From positions 146,570-210,569 of the forward strand of contig NZ_LMRW01000028.1 in assembly GCF_001428255.1 (NCBI RefSeq): 64,000 nt of DNA, read 5' to 3'. Both the position numbers and the translations under genes were made by a program. Within the stretch, counting starts at the first letter, position 1, and each line of letters opens with the position of its first letter. This DNA is from Agromyces sp. Soil535 (GTDB lineage: Bacteria; Actinomycetota; Actinomycetes; Actinomycetales; Microbacteriaceae). Shown here piece by piece: positions 1 to 9,805 of the stretch. The notes under the pieces were generated by a model. That model made no database searches. It was given only the letters and a program-made list of their open reading frames with translations, and had not been told where the DNA came from.

Positions 1-1
1 C

Positions 2-889
2 GAACGCAGAGAGGCTGCGCGAGAGAAGGCCAGGATCCTCCGCGAGGAGCAGAAGAAGCGGGAGCGTCGCAACAAGGTCCTCATCCAGGGCGGCATCATC
101 GTGGCGGTCGTGGCCGTGGCGGCCCTGATCGGCGTGCTCATCTTCCAGAACGTGCAGCCCGACGGCCCGGGCCCGCAGAACATGGCGAGCGACGGCATCG
201 TGCTCACCGCCGGAGAGGACGGCGGCATCGTGGCCGTCGAGACGCCGGCCCTGGCCGCCGGTGCGACGCCCACCTCGACCGTGCCCGACGAGAGCGGCGA
301 GGTCGCCAACATCGTCATGTACATCGACTACCTCTGCCCGTTCTGCGGCCAGTTCGAGGCGACCAACTCGGATTCGCTGCGCACGATGGTGGAGTCGGGA
401 GCCGCGACGCTCGAGGTGCACCCCATCGCGATCCTCTCGAACAAGTCGGCGGGCACGCGATACTCGGATCGGGCCGCCAATGCGGCGGCCTGCGTGGCCG
501 ACTCCTCACCCGACTCGTTCTTCGACTTCAACGCGATCCTCTTCGAGAACCAGCCCGAGGAGGGCACGGAGGGCCTCACCAACGACGAGCTGAAGGCGCT
601 CGCCGACGAGGCCGGCGTCTCGAGCGTCTCGACGATCGAGCAGTGCATCGACGACGAGCAGTTCAAGTCGTGGCTGCGGGACGCCACGAACCGCGCGCTG
701 ACCGAGCCGGTGCCGAACTCCGAGGTGCCGTCGATCACGGGCACCCCGACCGTGCTCGTGAACGGCCAGCAGTACGGCGGCTCGCTGGAGGACCCGCAGG
801 AGTTCCAGGCGTTCGTGCTCCAGGCGACGAGCGCGACGTTCAACGACTCCGAGGCCACGCCGACGCCCACCCCGACTCCGGCGCAGTAG
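2..889 (+). CDS. DsbA-family membrane-anchored thiol oxidoreductase, 5' partial
   Basis: The reading frame is open from the window edge, so the start lies upstream. The visible N-terminus is charged and Arg/Lys/Glu-rich and is followed by one hydrophobic anchor (about bases 86-150). The exported part carries a thioredoxin-fold redox site CPFC in YLCPFCGQFE and a GTPT loop that should hold the cis-proline. This is the DsbA/thioredoxin_4 class, which forms or isomerises disulfides outside the membrane. The protein ends in a Thr/Pro-rich tail. A perfect 14-bp hairpin follows the stop. The family call is firm; substrate and direction (oxidase or isomerase) cannot be told. Confidence 0.88.
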   Translation, partial: ERREAAREKARILREEQKKRERRNKVLIQGGIIVAVVAVAALIGVLIFQNVQPDGPGPQNMASDGIVLTAGEDGGIVAVETPALAAGATPTSTVPDESGEVANIVMYIDYLCPFCGQFEATNSDSLRTMVESGAATLEVHPIAILSNKSAGTRYSDRAANAAACVADSSPDSFFDFNAILFENQPEEGTEGLTNDELKALADEAGVSSVSTIEQCIDDEQFKSWLRDATNRALTEPVPNSEVPSITGTPTVLVNGQQYGGSLEDPQEFQAFVLQATSATFNDSEATPTPTPTPAQ

Positions 890-895
890 CGCGAC

Positions 896-928
896 CACGA
901 AGGCCCGGCCCCGTGCCGGGCCTTCGTG
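896..928 (+). terminator. Rho-independent-type hairpin after the DsbA-like gene
   Basis: A perfect 14-bp stem (896-909 with 915-928) around a 5-base loop starts 6 bases after the stop codon. No T-run follows, as is common in high-GC actinobacteria. Confidence 0.7.
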
Positions 929-962
929 CTGTCGGTAGGATGTCGGGGAGGCTCCGCCTCTG

Positions 963-1035
963 GCCGGCTTGGCGCAATTGGTAGCGCACCGCTCTTGTAA
1001 AGCGGTGGTTGCGGGTTCGAGTCCCGCAGCCGGCT
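963..1035 (+). tRNA. tRNA-Thr (anticodon TGT)
   Basis: The 73-nt cloverleaf has acceptor arms GCCGGCT/AGCCGGC, a D-arm with GGCGC/GCGCC-type pairing, anticodon loop CTTGTAA giving anticodon TGT, and a T-arm with loop TTCGAGT. The 3' CCA is not encoded; the gene runs directly into an 11-bp tandem repeat. Confidence 0.95.
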
Positions 1036-1073
1036 CTATACCGGCTCTATACCGGCTCTATACCGGCTCTCTG
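1030..1073. repeat. 11-bp tandem repeat starting in the tRNA-Thr 3' end
   Basis: The unit CCGGCTCTATA occurs three times in a row (1030-1040, 1041-1051, 1052-1062), followed by a partial fourth copy CCGGCTCT. The first copy overlaps the 3' acceptor strand of the tRNA, so the array duplicates the tRNA end plus four bases. Confidence 0.9.
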
Positions 1074-1131
1074 CCGAGACTCCGAGCGCGGATGCCGCAG
1101 CCCGAGGCCGCACCGTCGCAGCAGGAGGCCG

Positions 1132-1686
1132 TCAGTCGAGCGTGGTCAGGCGCGACGCGGCGATCCGGTCGGTGCGGCGGTCGGGCCGTCGGCCCCCCGG
1201 CAGGCCGCCGACGTAGAGCCAGCCGAGCAGGCGCTCGTGCGGCCCGAGACCGTGCATCTCGGCGACGAGCGGATGCCGCGTGTACGGCCCCGTGCGCCAC
1301 ATGACGCCCCAGCCCGCCTCGTCGAGGAGCAGGCTCAGCAGGTGCGCGACGCCGGCGGCGGACGCCTCCTGTTCCCATTCGGGCACCTTGGCGTGGTCGA
1401 GCGTCGCCACCACGACGACAGCCAGCAGCAGCGGGGCGCGAAGGGGTTTTCCCGCCAGTTTCCGTGCGTCATCACCCTCCGCGCCCGCCGCCGCAGCGAG
1501 GGCTGCGCCGAGCCGCTCCCGCGCCGCGCCGCGCAGTGCGATCACCCGCCAGGGCCGGAGCGACGCGTGGTCGGCCACGCGCGACGCGCCCTCGAGCAGC
1601 TCGAGCAGTGCACGGTCGTCTGGCGCGGCATCCGTCACCTTCGACGCCGACCGCCTCGCGAGCGCGGCGTCGAGCGCGGTCGCCAA
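1132..1686 (-). CDS. Nitroreductase-family FMN protein
   Basis: The 184-residue protein matches the FMN-dependent nitroreductase family: an N-terminal ARRSASKVT segment, SLRPWRVIAL, and a C-terminal LGWLYVGGLPG. Members reduce nitro, quinone or enone compounds with NAD(P)H, usually as dimers. I chose the TTG at 1686 because GGAG lies about 9 bases upstream and because it follows the msrB stop by two bases, implying translational coupling to msrB. A longer in-frame extension runs inside msrB and is unlikely. The substrate is unknown; association with MsrB suggests oxidative stress. Confidence 0.8.
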   Translation of the reverse strand: MATALDAALARRSASKVTDAAPDDRALLELLEGASRVADHASLRPWRVIALRGAARERLGAALAAAAGAEGDDARKLAGKPLRAPLLLAVVVVATLDHAKVPEWEQEASAAGVAHLLSLLLDEAGWGVMWRTGPYTRHPLVAEMHGLGPHERLLGWLYVGGLPGGRRPDRRTDRIAASRLTTLD

Positions 1687-1688
1687 CG

Positions 1689-2090
1689 CTAGGACTCCGG
1701 GGTGAAGTCGAGGGCGATCGAGTTCATGCAGTAGCGGTCTCCCGTGGGCGTGCCGAAGCCGTCGGGGAAGACGTGCCCCAGGTGCGAACCGCAGTTCGCG
1801 CACCGGACCTCGGTCCGGAGCATCCCGAGCGACGTGTCCTCGATGAGCTCGACCGCCTCGGGTCGCACGGACTCGTAGAAGCTCGGCCACCCGCAGCCGG
1901 AGTCGAACTTCGTCCCGCTCTTGAAGAGCTCGGCGCCGCACGCCGCACAGGCGTAGACGCCGGACCGCTCCTCGTCGAGGAGCTCACCCGTCCACGGGCG
2001 CTCCGTGGCCGCCTCGCGGAGCACGGCGTAGCGGTCGTCGCCCAGCTCGGCGTGCCACTGCTCGTCGGTCCTGTTCACGCGATACGCCAT
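1689..2090 (-). CDS. msrB: Peptide-methionine (R)-S-oxide reductase
   Basis: MsrB reduces methionine-R-sulfoxide in proteins to methionine. The 133-residue protein has both structural zinc CxxC pairs (CAAC and CANC), the GWPSF motif, GSHLGHVFPDG, and the catalytic cysteine in RYCMNS. Length is typical of free-standing MsrB. The ATG at 2090 has AGGAG 6 bases upstream. It is first in a two-gene unit with the nitroreductase. Confidence 0.97.
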   Translation of the reverse strand: MAYRVNRTDEQWHAELGDDRYAVLREAATERPWTGELLDEERSGVYACAACGAELFKSGTKFDSGCGWPSFYESVRPEAVELIEDTSLGMLRTEVRCANCGSHLGHVFPDGFGTPTGDRYCMNSIALDFTPES

Positions 2091-2284
2091 GGGCGCTCCT
2101 TCCGTCGGGTGCCGCGGTGGCCCGCCACCATCGTCGCAGGTCCTCCTGCACGCCATACAACGCGTGACGGATGCCCCGTGTTCCATGGACCGGCGACGCA
2201 CACGCCGCGGCGCTCGGCTCCCTCACGGCGACGTGTCCCTAGGATGTGCTGCAGGCGGCGACCGGCCGCGCGACGGGAGGAAGC

Positions 2285-2584
2285 ATGAGCGCCGAGCGAG
2301 TGCCCACCCGCGACGACGGCGAGGCCGGCCTCGACGAACGCGCACGGCGCGTGCTCGCGTTCGAGGGCCGTGCGTGGCAGCAGGCGGGCCTCAAGGCGGA
2401 GGCGATCCGTGACGAGTTCGGCATCTCGGCCGCCCGTTACTATCGGATCCTCGGCGAACTCATCGATTCGCCAGCAGCGCTCCGACATGACCCGATGCTG
2501 GTCAAGCGCCTGCAGCGGATGCGCGAGGCGCGCGCGGCGACGCGGGCGCGTCGTTCGCTCTCGATCGGCCGTCCGCTCGACTGA
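2285..2584 (+). CDS. DUF3263 small helix-turn-helix protein
   Basis: This 99-residue protein has the DUF3263 pattern: an acidic N-terminus, then LAFEGRAWQQAG, and a helix-turn-helix-like EAIRDEFGISAARYYRILGE, ending in a basic tail. DUF3263 is actinobacterial and presumed DNA-binding; no experimental role is known to me. The ATG at 2285 is preceded by GGGAGGA. It lies just upstream of a LytR_C membrane protein, a conserved pairing in this group, and the two are probably cotranscribed (28-bp gap). Confidence 0.85.
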   Translation: MSAERVPTRDDGEAGLDERARRVLAFEGRAWQQAGLKAEAIRDEFGISAARYYRILGELIDSPAALRHDPMLVKRLQRMREARAATRARRSLSIGRPLD

Positions 2585-2612
2585 GCGCGGCCCCGACCCG
2601 ACGACTGGACCC

Positions 2613-3158
2613 ATGGCGCAGAAGTTCCCCCGCGATCGATTCGACTCCATCCCGCACGGCATCGAGCGGGTGGGGGCCCATCGTGCGCCGGCTCGCAAAG
2701 GCGCCGGCTGGGTGGCGTTCGGGTGGGCCGCCCTCGCCACCGTCGTGCTCGCCGCGGCCGGGATCGGCGGCGTGATCGCCTTCAACGACCGGCTGAACTT
2801 CGGAGACGCCGGAGTGGCCACGCCGACGCCGACACCCGTCGTGACGGCTGCGCCGACGGTCGCGCCCGACATTCCGGTCACCGTGCTGAACGGGACGACC
2901 ACGTCCGGCCTGGCGGCCCGGGCCGGCGAGGCGCTCACCGCTGCGGGCATCCCCGTGGGCACCACCGCCAACGCGAGCGAGGACACCCTCACCGAGACCG
3001 TCGTGTACTACGCCACCGCCGATCTCGAGGGCGCCGCTCGCGGCGTCGCCGCGGCCATCCCCGAGGCGGACGTGCGGCTGTCGGAACAGTTCGCCGCGAT
3101 CGGCACGCCGCTCGTGCTCGTGGTCGGTTCCGACTATGCGGCGGCCACCGGCGGCTGA
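2613..3158 (+). CDS. LytR C-terminal-domain membrane protein
   Basis: The 181-residue protein has a cytoplasmic basic N-terminus, one transmembrane helix (about residues 30-55), a Thr/Pro linker, and a LytR_C domain beginning near IPVTVLNGTT. The domain occurs at the C-end of LytR-CpsA-Psr wall-polymer ligases and alone in actinobacteria such as VirR-type proteins. The catalytic LCP domain is absent. It probably acts in the envelope; what it binds is unknown. It follows DUF3263 closely. Confidence 0.85.
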   Translation: MAQKFPRDRFDSIPHGIERVGAHRAPARKGAGWVAFGWAALATVVLAAAGIGGVIAFNDRLNFGDAGVATPTPTPVVTAAPTVAPDIPVTVLNGTTTSGLAARAGEALTAAGIPVGTTANASEDTLTETVVYYATADLEGAARGVAAAIPEADVRLSEQFAAIGTPLVLVVGSDYAAATGG

Positions 3159-3207
3159 TCGCAGCCGAATCGTTGCCATTCTGCGACATTTCCTTGCGTG
3201 GAGCCTC

Positions 3208-3235
3208 TTGTGCCGCGACGGCACGTCGTTAGTAT
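3208..3235 (+). promoter_or_regulatory. Putative promoter of the cold-shock gene
   Basis: TTGTGC (3208-3213) and TAGTAT (3230-3235) are spaced by 16 bases. The implied transcript starts near 3242 and leaves a 5' leader of about 124 bases before the csp start; long leaders are typical of cspA-type genes. Confidence 0.55.
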
Positions 3236-3365
3236 CTGGAATTGGTCGCTCTATCCCGTGTGAACGCCCGGTGCCGCCAGCGGTGCCCTGTCAGCACGAT
3301 ACGAGGGGGCCCGGTACAGGCGACAGGCACGTGCTGATCGACATACGGCAACTTGGGAGCAACGC

Positions 3366-3569
3366 ATGGCGAACGGAACCGTCAAGTGGTTCAACGCTGA
3401 GAAGGGTTACGGGTTCATCACCGTCGAAGGCGGAGGGCAGGACGTCTTCGTCCACTATTCCGCGATCGACATGGCGGGCTACAAGGTGCTCGAGGAGGGC
3501 CAGCAGGTCGTGTTCGAGGTCGGCACCGGCTCCAAGGGGCCGCAGGCCGAGGCCGTGCGCCCCGCCTAG
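3366..3569 (+). CDS. CspA-family cold-shock protein
   Basis: The 67-residue protein is a complete single cold-shock OB domain that binds single-stranded RNA and DNA. It has RNP1 GYGFITV, RNP2 VFVHYSAI, and the usual KWFNAEKG start. GGGAG lies 6 bases before ATG. The long leader and a strong downstream hairpin mark it as a monocistronic unit. A second, longer cold-shock protein lies at 17773. Confidence 0.97.
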   Translation: MANGTVKWFNAEKGYGFITVEGGGQDVFVHYSAIDMAGYKVLEEGQQVVFEVGTGSKGPQAEAVRPA

Positions 3570-3580
3570 ACCACGAGCTC

Positions 3581-3612
3581 GAACGCGCCGCCGGTCAGCC
3601 GGCGGCGCGTTC
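3581..3612 (+). terminator. Terminator hairpin after the cold-shock gene
   Basis: A perfect 14-bp GC-rich stem (3581-3594 with 3599-3612) closes a 4-base TCAG loop 11 bases after the stop codon. Confidence 0.8.
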
Positions 3613-3758
3613 GCACATCGTGTCCGGCGGCTTCGCCTCGCGCAGCGATCCGGCGCCCGCGTCGCCAGCCGCTCCGGCGCGCACGCGGTCGCCGGAGCGG
3701 CGATGCCGGGTGGCGCGCCGTACTGCCGCATCCCGCGCGCGATCGGTACCATGGCCTC

Positions 3759-4814
3759 ATGGGGCGGCGGGCCGGATCGGCCCCGGTGCGGCGGGGCGTA
3801 CCCTTCGCTGCGCTGGCAGCCGCCGCCCTGCTCCTTGCGGGGTGCGACGCCGCCTCCGTCGACCTGATCGTCTCGACGCCCACCGCCACCCCGCGCCCGG
3901 TCGCCGAGGGGGAAGGGCCGATCGCGATCGCGTTCGCGCCGCTGCGCGGGACGCGAGTGGACGGCGCAGGACCGCAGCATCCGTCGATCGCGGTGAAGAT
4001 CGACAACCACGAAGACGCGCGACCGCAGATCGGCCTGAACCGCAGCGACATCGTGTTCGAGGAGCTCGTGGAGGGCGGCCTCACCCGCTACGTCGTGATC
4101 TGGCACTCCGACGTGCCTGATGCCGTGGGGCCGGTGCGATCCATCCGGCCCATGGACCCCGACATCGCGTCGCCGTTCGGCGGCATCATCGCCTACTCGG
4201 GCGGCCAGGAGCGTTTCATCAACCTGATGATGGAGACCGGGCTCGTGAACCTCGTGTTCGACTTCGACGAGTCGGGCCTATTCGAGCGTGCGGATGATCG
4301 ACCCGGGCCTCATGACGTGATCCTCGCCGCGGCGGAGGCGGTCGGTTCGAACGCCGCCCTTGCACCGCCCCCCGTGCAGTTCGCCTACGGTACCGCCGAC
4401 CCGCTGGCGGCGCCGGCGCTCGCCGCCGCGCCGACGTCGCGCATCGAGCTCGTGTTCTCCGATGGCCGGTATCCGTCGTGGGAGTGGGACCCGACGACGT
4501 ACGCCTGGCTGCGCTCGCAGGAGGGCCAGCCCGACCTCGAGGCGTCGGGAGAGCGGGTACGCGCGACGAACCTGGTCACCCTGCGCGTCGGGATCGAGTG
4601 GCCGTACGACGAGGTGCCGCTCACCGTGCTGCGGGGTGCGGGCGAGGCATGGGTCTCCGTGGCGGGCAAGACCGCGCACGGCACGTGGACGAAGCAGGAC
4701 GGGGGCGCTCCCATCGTGCTCACTGCCGACGACGGCAGTGCGCTCCGACTGGCGCCGGGCAACACGTGGGTCGAGCTCGTCCCCAATGAGGGATCCGCCG
4801 CGTTCGCGCCGTGA
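3759..4814 (+). CDS. DUF3048 (YerB-like) lipoprotein
   Basis: The 351-residue protein starts with an Arg-rich n-region, a hydrophobic core and the lipobox LLAGC, with Cys29 as the lipidation site, so it should be anchored outside the membrane. The body has the two DUF3048 halves; the first contains AVKIDNHEDARPQIGL, EELVEGGLTRY and GPVRSIRPMD. The family includes Bacillus YerB; its function is unknown. An alternative ATG at 3751 is out of frame. The gene stands alone between csp and groEL. Confidence 0.87.
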   Translation: MGRRAGSAPVRRGVPFAALAAAALLLAGCDAASVDLIVSTPTATPRPVAEGEGPIAIAFAPLRGTRVDGAGPQHPSIAVKIDNHEDARPQIGLNRSDIVFEELVEGGLTRYVVIWHSDVPDAVGPVRSIRPMDPDIASPFGGIIAYSGGQERFINLMMETGLVNLVFDFDESGLFERADDRPGPHDVILAAAEAVGSNAALAPPPVQFAYGTADPLAAPALAAAPTSRIELVFSDGRYPSWEWDPTTYAWLRSQEGQPDLEASGERVRATNLVTLRVGIEWPYDEVPLTVLRGAGEAWVSVAGKTAHGTWTKQDGGAPIVLTADDGSALRLAPGNTWVELVPNEGSAAFAP

Positions 4815-4915
4815 GGGCGGTTCGCCGCGCCTCGGCCGCGGCCGCGCGGCATCCGGCGACGTTGACGCGTTCGGCGAACATGGGAAGCACCGCGGCCGCC
4901 AGCATCCGCGCTCGC

Positions 4916-4944
4916 TTGCACTCGTGACGGTCGAGTGCCAGAAT
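4916..4944 (+). promoter_or_regulatory. Putative groEL promoter
   Basis: TTGCAC (4916-4921) and CAGAAT (4939-4944), 17 bases apart, place transcription start within the CIRCE element just downstream. The -10 match is weak. Confidence 0.45.
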
Positions 4945-4948
4945 CGTC

Positions 4949-6639
<1,691 letters not shown>

Positions 6640-6675
6640 TCCACACACGATCCCAGGCCTCGGCCGCGATCCACG

Positions 6676-6707
6676 CGATGGGCGTCTCCTTCGGGAGGCG
6701 CCCATCG
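6676..6707. terminator. Hairpin between groEL and the WXG100 gene
   Basis: A 14-bp stem with one G-U pair (6676-6689 with 6694-6707) closes a TTCG loop. It lies between convergent genes and can serve both. Confidence 0.75.
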
Positions 6708-6729
6708 TCGTGTTCTGCGCACCCAGTCG

Positions 6730-7020
6730 CTAGCGCAGGAAGAGCCGCGCGTTGGCCTGTTCGGCGTCGGCGTACTGGGTCGCGGCGATGCCGAGCGCAT
6801 GGCTGAGTTGCGCGAGGCTCTGCTCCACGTGCAGTTGCGTGGTCCGCCACTCGGACACCGCGCCCTGGAACGCGGTCGAGGCCTGGCCCGACCACGACGA
6901 CTGCAGCCCGGTGAGTTGGCCGAGGAGTGAGCCGACCTCGGCCTGGATGCGGCCGATGGTGCCCTGCACGGTCTGGGTGGCGGCGGACACCTGCGCGGCG
7001 TCGACGTGGTACGTGGTCAT
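6730..7020 (-). CDS. WXG100-family (ESAT-6-like) small protein
   Basis: The 96-residue all-helical protein has the central W-S-G turn at Trp43 (SSWSGQ) between two helices, which defines WXG100 proteins exported by ESX/T7SS systems as helical-hairpin dimers. The C-terminal helix ends QYADAEQANARLFLR; the YxxxD/E export signal fits YADAE only loosely. No ESX ATPase or partner gene is in the window, so this is an orphan member. Confidence 0.85.
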   Translation of the reverse strand: MTTYHVDAAQVSAATQTVQGTIGRIQAEVGSLLGQLTGLQSSWSGQASTAFQGAVSEWRTTQLHVEQSLAQLSHALGIAATQYADAEQANARLFLR

Positions 7021-7146
7021 TCGGGTCGTCCCTTCGCTCGATACGTGCGTCCACCGTAGGTCGTGTCGAGCTGCGGACAGCCGACGGTGGGCGCGCCGCT
7101 GAGCGGCATCCGCGAGATGCGCGATGGTGAGGACGAGTCGGTCGGC

Positions 7147-8994
7147 TCAGCCCGCCGAGATCGGCTGCGGCGCGGCCGACGAGCCCGCGAGCGGAAGCGA
7201 CACGCGGAACGTCGCACCGCCGCCCGCGGTCTCCACCACGTCGACGGCGCCGTTGTGCGCGGCCACGATCGACGACACGATCGCGAGTCCCAGGCCCGAC
7301 CCGCCGGTCTCGCGCGTACGCGAGGTGTCGGCACGCCAGAACCGCTGGAAGATCTTCTCGCGGATCTGCGGCGGGATGCCGTCGCCGTGGTCGACGACCT
7401 CCACCATCGCCCGCTCGGCGGCATCGTCGATCGACACGCGGATCTCGAGGGGGCTGCTGTCCGTGGTGAAGCGGATCGCGTTCGCCATCAGGTTCGTGAT
7501 GACCTGCCGGATCTTGTTCTCCTCAGCGAGCACCACGGCCCGTCGCACGGGTGCGGTCGCCGGCGCGGTGACGGTCGCCGTGGACGGCGACTCCTGCGGG
7601 TCCATGGCGGCGACCGTCGTCACGGCGGCGTCGGAAGCGGAGGCCCGCGCCTTCGCCGACTGTCCGCGTCGCGAGCCGGATGCCGCTGCGCCCGCCCTCG
7701 GCCCCGAGCCGCGCCGTGACGCACTCGGCGTCAGCGCCTCGCCGCGCAGGCGACGTCCGCGGAGCCGCGCGAGCGTGGCACCCGCGAACGAGATCGCGCC
7801 GGTCACCGGACGGTCGGCTTCGAGCTCGAGCTCGACCTCGAGATCGGGTGATGGCGAGCTCGCCGCAACCGCAGCGCTTGGTTCCTCGGGCGCGATGACG
7901 GTGATCGTGCGACCGGGGTTGGCCGCCATCGCGTCGAGTGCGGCGTCGCGTGCGAGCGGCACGAGGTCGACCTCGGCGAGTTCCAGCGGCTTCGCCTCAT
8001 CGAGTCGGGCGAGGGCGAGGAGGTCCTCGACGAGGCCGCCCATGCGGATGGCCTCCTTCTCGATGCGGTCCATCGCCTGCGCGACCTCGTCGGAGGTCTG
8101 CAGTGCGCCCATGCGGTAGAGCTCGGCGTAGCCGCGCACCGACACGAGCGGCGTGCGGAGCTCGTGCGAGGCGTCGCCGACGAACCGCCGCATCTGCTCG
8201 ATCGTGCGCGCGCGGTCGCGGAACGCCCGGTCGATGCGGTTGAGCATCGTGTTGAGCGAACGGTTGAGGCGGCCGACCTCGGTGTTCGGCGTGGCGCCGC
8301 CGAGGCGCTGGCTGAAGTCGCCGTCGGCGATCGCGGCGGCGGTGCGCTCGACCTCGCGCAACGGCATGAAGGTGGACGTCACGAGCATGCGGGTGAGCAG
8401 GGCGCCGATGAGCACCACGCCGAGGCCGAAGCCGAGGAAGATCGTGAGGTACACGGCGAGCAGCCGCTCGGTGTCCTTCGACGAGATCGCGATGATGATC
8501 GGCGCGTAGTTGCCGTGCTGGTCCGCCGTCATCAACGCCGCGACGGCCCGGAAGGTCGGGTTGCCGGCGTCGTCGGGAAGGGTGAACACCTGGTAGCCGC
8601 CCGCGTTCTTCGCGTTCACCGTCGCAGCGGTGAGGGTGGCCGGCCACGCCGGCAACTCGGAGCGGGGGCGATCGCGCCAGTTGTGGTTCACGAACTCGCC
8701 GGTGCGATCGTCGTAGAGCGCCACGAAGACGTCGTCGGTCGGACGGAAGCCGAGGTCGTCCAGATCGGTGCCCGCGTTCGCCTCTTCGCCCTCGTCGGTG
8801 AAGTACTTCATCATGTCACCCGATGCGATGGCTTCGAGCTTGCCCTTCGTCTGCTCCTCGACGTAGGAGCGCAGCATCGCCGCAGTGCCGATGCCTGAGA
8901 CGAGGAGCCCGAGCGTCAGCATCAGCACCGTCACCCCGGTGATCTTGGTGCGCAGCGAGATGCGGTTCCACCGCTCGGAAATCGTCTGGTGCAT
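7147..8994 (-). CDS. Sensor histidine kinase with insertion in the ATPase domain
   Basis: The 615-residue membrane kinase has TM1 (about 17-40), an extracellular sensor (41-180), TM2 (181-202), HAMP (203-255), a HisKA dimer domain with phospho-acceptor His277 in GDASHELRTPLVS, and a HATPase domain with N-box IRQVITNLMANA, G1 DHGDGI and G2 GSGLGL. Between the first ATPase strand (TITVI) and the N-box there is an insertion of about 120 residues rich in Ala, Arg and Ser (369-487), unusual for the family. It lies 31 bases after its response regulator. It resembles the CseC/PrrB-type OmpR-partner kinases; the signal is unknown. Confidence 0.92.
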   Translation of the reverse strand: MHQTISERWNRISLRTKITGVTVLMLTLGLLVSGIGTAAMLRSYVEEQTKGKLEAIASGDMMKYFTDEGEEANAGTDLDDLGFRPTDDVFVALYDDRTGEFVNHNWRDRPRSELPAWPATLTAATVNAKNAGGYQVFTLPDDAGNPTFRAVAALMTADQHGNYAPIIIAISSKDTERLLAVYLTIFLGFGLGVVLIGALLTRMLVTSTFMPLREVERTAAAIADGDFSQRLGGATPNTEVGRLNRSLNTMLNRIDRAFRDRARTIEQMRRFVGDASHELRTPLVSVRGYAELYRMGALQTSDEVAQAMDRIEKEAIRMGGLVEDLLALARLDEAKPLELAEVDLVPLARDAALDAMAANPGRTITVIAPEEPSAAVAASSPSPDLEVELELEADRPVTGAISFAGATLARLRGRRLRGEALTPSASRRGSGPRAGAAASGSRRGQSAKARASASDAAVTTVAAMDPQESPSTATVTAPATAPVRRAVVLAEENKIRQVITNLMANAIRFTTDSSPLEIRVSIDDAAERAMVEVVDHGDGIPPQIREKIFQRFWRADTSRTRETGGSGLGLAIVSSIVAAHNGAVDVVETAGGGATFRVSLPLAGSSAAPQPISAG

Positions 8995-9025
8995 GGCGGG
9001 CCGAGTCTAGGCGGCGAAGCCTGAG

Positions 9026-9718
9026 TCAGGGCTTGGAGGACTTCAGCATGTACCCGAATCCTCGCTTCGTCTGGATCAGCGGCTCGTTGGAGTGCTGGTC
9101 GAGCTTGCGGCGGAGGTAGGAGATGTAGCTCTCGACGATGCCGGCGTCGCCGTTGAAGTCGTACTCCCAGACGTGGTCGAGGATCTGCGCCTTCGACAGC
9201 ACCCGGTTGGGGTTCAGCATGAGGTAGCGCAGGAGCTTGAACTCCGTCGGGGAGAGCTCGACCGGCACGTCGCCGACGAGCACCTCGTGGGTGTCCTGGT
9301 CCATGGTCAGCTCGCCGGTGCGGATGACCGCGTCCTCCTCGGCATGCATGGTGCGACGCAGGATCGCCTTGATGCGCGCCACGATCTCGTCGAGGCTGAA
9401 CGGCTTCGTGACGTAGTCGTCGCCGCCGACCGTGAGACCGGTGATCTTGTCCTCGGTGTCGTCCTTCGCGGTGAGGAACAGGATCGGCGCGGTGTACCCC
9501 GCCGAGCGGAGTCGCTTGGTCACGCCGAACCCGTTCATGTCGGGCAGCATGACGTCGAGGATGATGAGGTCGGGCTCCTCCTCGAGAACGGCCGAGATGG
9601 TCTGGGCGCCGTTGCCGACGGCGCGCACGGCGAATCCGGCGAAGCGCAGGCTCGTCGTGAGGAGGTCGCGGATGTTGGGCTCGTCGTCGACGATGAGAAT
9701 GCGTGGTCCATCGCTCAT
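9026..9718 (-). CDS. OmpR-family response regulator
   Basis: The 230-residue regulator has a receiver domain with acidic pair DDE (residues 11-13), phospho-acceptor Asp55 in LDVMLPD, and switch Lys in FLTAKDD, followed by a winged-helix DNA-binding domain (ELSPTEFKLLRYL, then SYISYLRRKLD and TKRGFGYML). The ATG at 9718 is preferred over an ATG 45 bases upstream because it starts at the domain edge. It is transcribed ahead of its cognate kinase. Confidence 0.94.
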   Translation of the reverse strand: MSDGPRILIVDDEPNIRDLLTTSLRFAGFAVRAVGNGAQTISAVLEEEPDLIILDVMLPDMNGFGVTKRLRSAGYTAPILFLTAKDDTEDKITGLTVGGDDYVTKPFSLDEIVARIKAILRRTMHAEEDAVIRTGELTMDQDTHEVLVGDVPVELSPTEFKLLRYLMLNPNRVLSKAQILDHVWEYDFNGDAGIVESYISYLRRKLDQHSNEPLIQTKRGFGYMLKSSKP

Positions 9719-9805
9719 GTGGACATTCTCTGCGCATCGGCTGGAACTTTCCTGAATGTTCATCGAGGGTCGCCGATCCAGTGCGGGCGGTGGAACACTT
9801 GGGCT

